Assembly: GCA_009602725.1 (NCBI GenBank)
Contig: WELB01000162.1
Location: 110,575-121,506, forward strand
DNA length: 10,932 nucleotides
Origin: Spirogloea muscicola
Lineage: Eukaryota; Streptophyta; Zygnematophyceae; Spirogloeales; Spirogloeaceae
Direction of reading: 5' to 3'
A program made the position numbers and the translations under genes. Positions 9,585-10,932 of the stretch are shown piece by piece (position 1 is the stretch's first letter; every line of letters starts with the position of its first letter). The notes beneath the pieces were generated by a model. It was not told the origin of the DNA. It did no database searches and saw only the letters and a program-made list of their open reading frames with translations.

Positions 9585-10932
9585 ATGTCAGCTGGCAGCC
9601 ATGTAAAGAGCAGGCCGTGCGGGCTCACGCCGCCAGACGGCCCGCGCCCTCTCTCTGGGCGGCCTCAGGGCACTGGCAGACCGGCGGCCGCAGCGCTGGA
9701 CAAGGAGCCTCGCGGCCGCCAGCCGGCAAGCGCCAGTAGGTCTGCCCGCTGCTCTTGCTCCGAGAGCCTCAGCTACCCCCACCGGCCCCCGCTGGAAGCG
9801 GGGGGGGGACGAACAACGAGCCCTATTATCCGTAGCCGATCAGTCATATGCAGAATTAACGACTGCAAAGTGCTATTCCCAGCATTTGCACCTTTGGGGC
9901 TGACCGCGTAATTTCTCAAGGCAATGTGGAGCAGCTTGCTGTAACCTGGAACTCTATGTGTACAATGTAGCCTCGTTGAAGCCTAGGCGGTGCCTTTTCT
10001 GTGCAGAGGCGGCCAGCGGAATGCCATTCCAAGGGGCCTTCTCGGCCAGCTCGTGGTGCTCCCGGCAGGAGCGCTGCTTGCAGCATTGCTGCTCTTCCTC
10101 CTCACACAGGGTGCCCTCCCAGGCCCTGCTGCTGCGTCGGCCGAGGCAGGTACCACCATCGCCAAGTCCAGCCTGGGGCAACGCGTTGCAGCCATCCTGA
10201 GGAGCTCGGGCTGGCCCGACGAGGCCATCATCTTCTTCATGGCCATGCTGCCCATCCTGGAGCTCCGGGGCTCCATTCCTGTCGGCTACTGGCTGGGCCT
10301 CAAGCCTGTAACATTGAGCACGCTTGCAATTCTGGGGTGAGGGCATCTCCTGTGCCCCTGGCAGTCCTCCTTGTCTTGGCCATCACTTACGACCGTGGTA
10401 TTGTCAGTTCTTTCCTATCCTGTTTTACCACTGAGCATGGCAATCATCAAGTTGAAGCAAGAGGGTGTGAGCACAGCGATGCACTTCTTCTGTTAGACCT
10501 GGGCCAGTAGTACTCATGCTGCCTGCTCAGCTTATATTGGAAGCTCTGTTATTTCAGAGTCAGCTCACACTGAATTCCATGGTTGCCTGCCCACAGGAAT
10601 ATGGTGCCTGTGCCATTCATCCTGCTCTACTTAGGTCGGGTTTCTGAGTACCTTATGGTGCGGAGCGCGTCTGCGCAGGGCTTCTTCGACTGGCTGTTTG
10701 AGCACACGCGGCGCAAGGCCGGCCCCATCCAGGAGTTCAAGTGGCTTGGCCTCATGCTCTTTGTGGCTGTGCCGCTGCCCGGCACTGGCGCCTGGTCGGG
10801 CGCCATTGCTGCCGAGATCCTCGGCATGTCATTCTGGCCAGCCTTTTGGGCCAACTTTCTGGGCGTGGCCATTGCGGGGCTCATTGTCAACCTCCTGTGC
10901 ACCGTCGGCCTTCGCGAGGCAGTCCTCGTTGG
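9585..10932 (+). CDS. Putative small multi-drug export (PF06695 / COG2426) membrane protein, plastid-type, 3'-partial
   Basis: This family of small polytopic membrane proteins is annotated as putative small multidrug exporters, with no well-proven substrate; plants carry plastid-predicted members. Exons are 10007-10336 and 10597-10932 (running off the window), joined in phase 2 at GG|G. A tentative first exon runs 9585-9739, with an ATG followed by a Ser/Arg/Pro/Gly-rich, mostly basic stretch like a transit peptide; its GTCTGC donor is in the right phase for the CTGTGCAG acceptor at 10006. Signature segments are AMLPILELRGSIPVGYWLGL in exon 2, then VPVPFILLYL, VAVPLPGTGAWSGAIAAEIL and the hydrophobic helix FLGVAIAGLIVNLL in exon 3. 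An extra hydrophobic segment at 10050-10109 is followed by LPGPAAASAEA, which resembles a cleavable signal with an A-x-A site. About 270 residues are visible and only the C-terminus is missing. The family is clear; the transport function and the first exon are inference. Confidence 0.85.
9786..9804 (+). other. Perfect GC-rich hairpin in an intron
   Basis: CCCCCGCT at 9786-9793 is the exact reverse complement of AGCGGGGG at 9797-9804, separated by GGA. The right arm continues as a nine-G run (9800-9808). It lies in the proposed first intron (9740-10006) of the PF06695 gene. An eight-base, all-but-one GC stem would be stable in RNA or single-stranded DNA. Function is unknown, and slippage in the G run is likely. 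Confidence 0.6.

Overview
The window reads as a piece of nuclear genome from a green alga (Chlorophyta, probably a Trebouxiophyceae or core chlorophyte). The reasons are dense short spliceosomal introns (about 65-275 nt, GT-AG, with recognisable branch points), GC-rich exons, no bacterial gene organisation, and protein-level resemblance to plant proteins: the nucleoporin SEH1 and a mitochondrial-type dihydrolipoamide dehydrogenase. The taxonomic call is inference. All exon models were built by hand from reading frames, splice-site dinucleotides and phase matching; none has transcript support.

Layout, left to right. (1) 1-38 is a pure T run that directly abuts coding sequence. (2) 39-1964 (+) is a seven-exon, 5'-truncated gene for the WD40 nucleoporin SEH1. 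(3) 1965-3696 has no confident gene, only weak exon-like patches between 2891 and 3398. (4) 3697-5449 (+) is a five-exon gene with the phytanoyl-CoA dioxygenase (PhyH) fold. Its last exon has lost the distal iron-binding His and the 2-oxoglutarate-binding Arg, so it looks like a pseudoenzyme. (5) 5676-7294 (+) is a multi-exon gene for a largely helical protein that I do not recognise. Its last eight proposed exons join in consistent phase to a stop codon. (6) 7295-7674 is a short spacer between convergent genes. (7) 7675-9285 (-) holds the last three exons of mitochondrial dihydrolipoamide dehydrogenase (E3). They are essentially complete except that the N-terminal exon(s), with the FAD-binding GxGxxG and the redox-active CxxxxC, are absent where they are expected. 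(8) 9286-9584 is a GC-rich stretch containing triplet/hexamer repeats. (9) 9585-10932 (+), running divergently from the E3 gene, is a membrane protein of the Sm_multidrug_ex family (Pfam PF06695), probably plastid-targeted and cut off by the window end.

The genes do not form a pathway. SEH1 belongs to the nuclear pore Y-complex, E3 to mitochondrial 2-oxoacid dehydrogenase and glycine cleavage complexes, and the PF06695 protein probably to a plastid membrane. I found no mobile element, CRISPR array, rRNA or tRNA. The points most worth checking are the PhyH-like protein with its catalytic residues replaced, the E3 gene whose catalytic first exon is missing beside a CGG repeat and a divergent gene, and the unrecognised helical protein.
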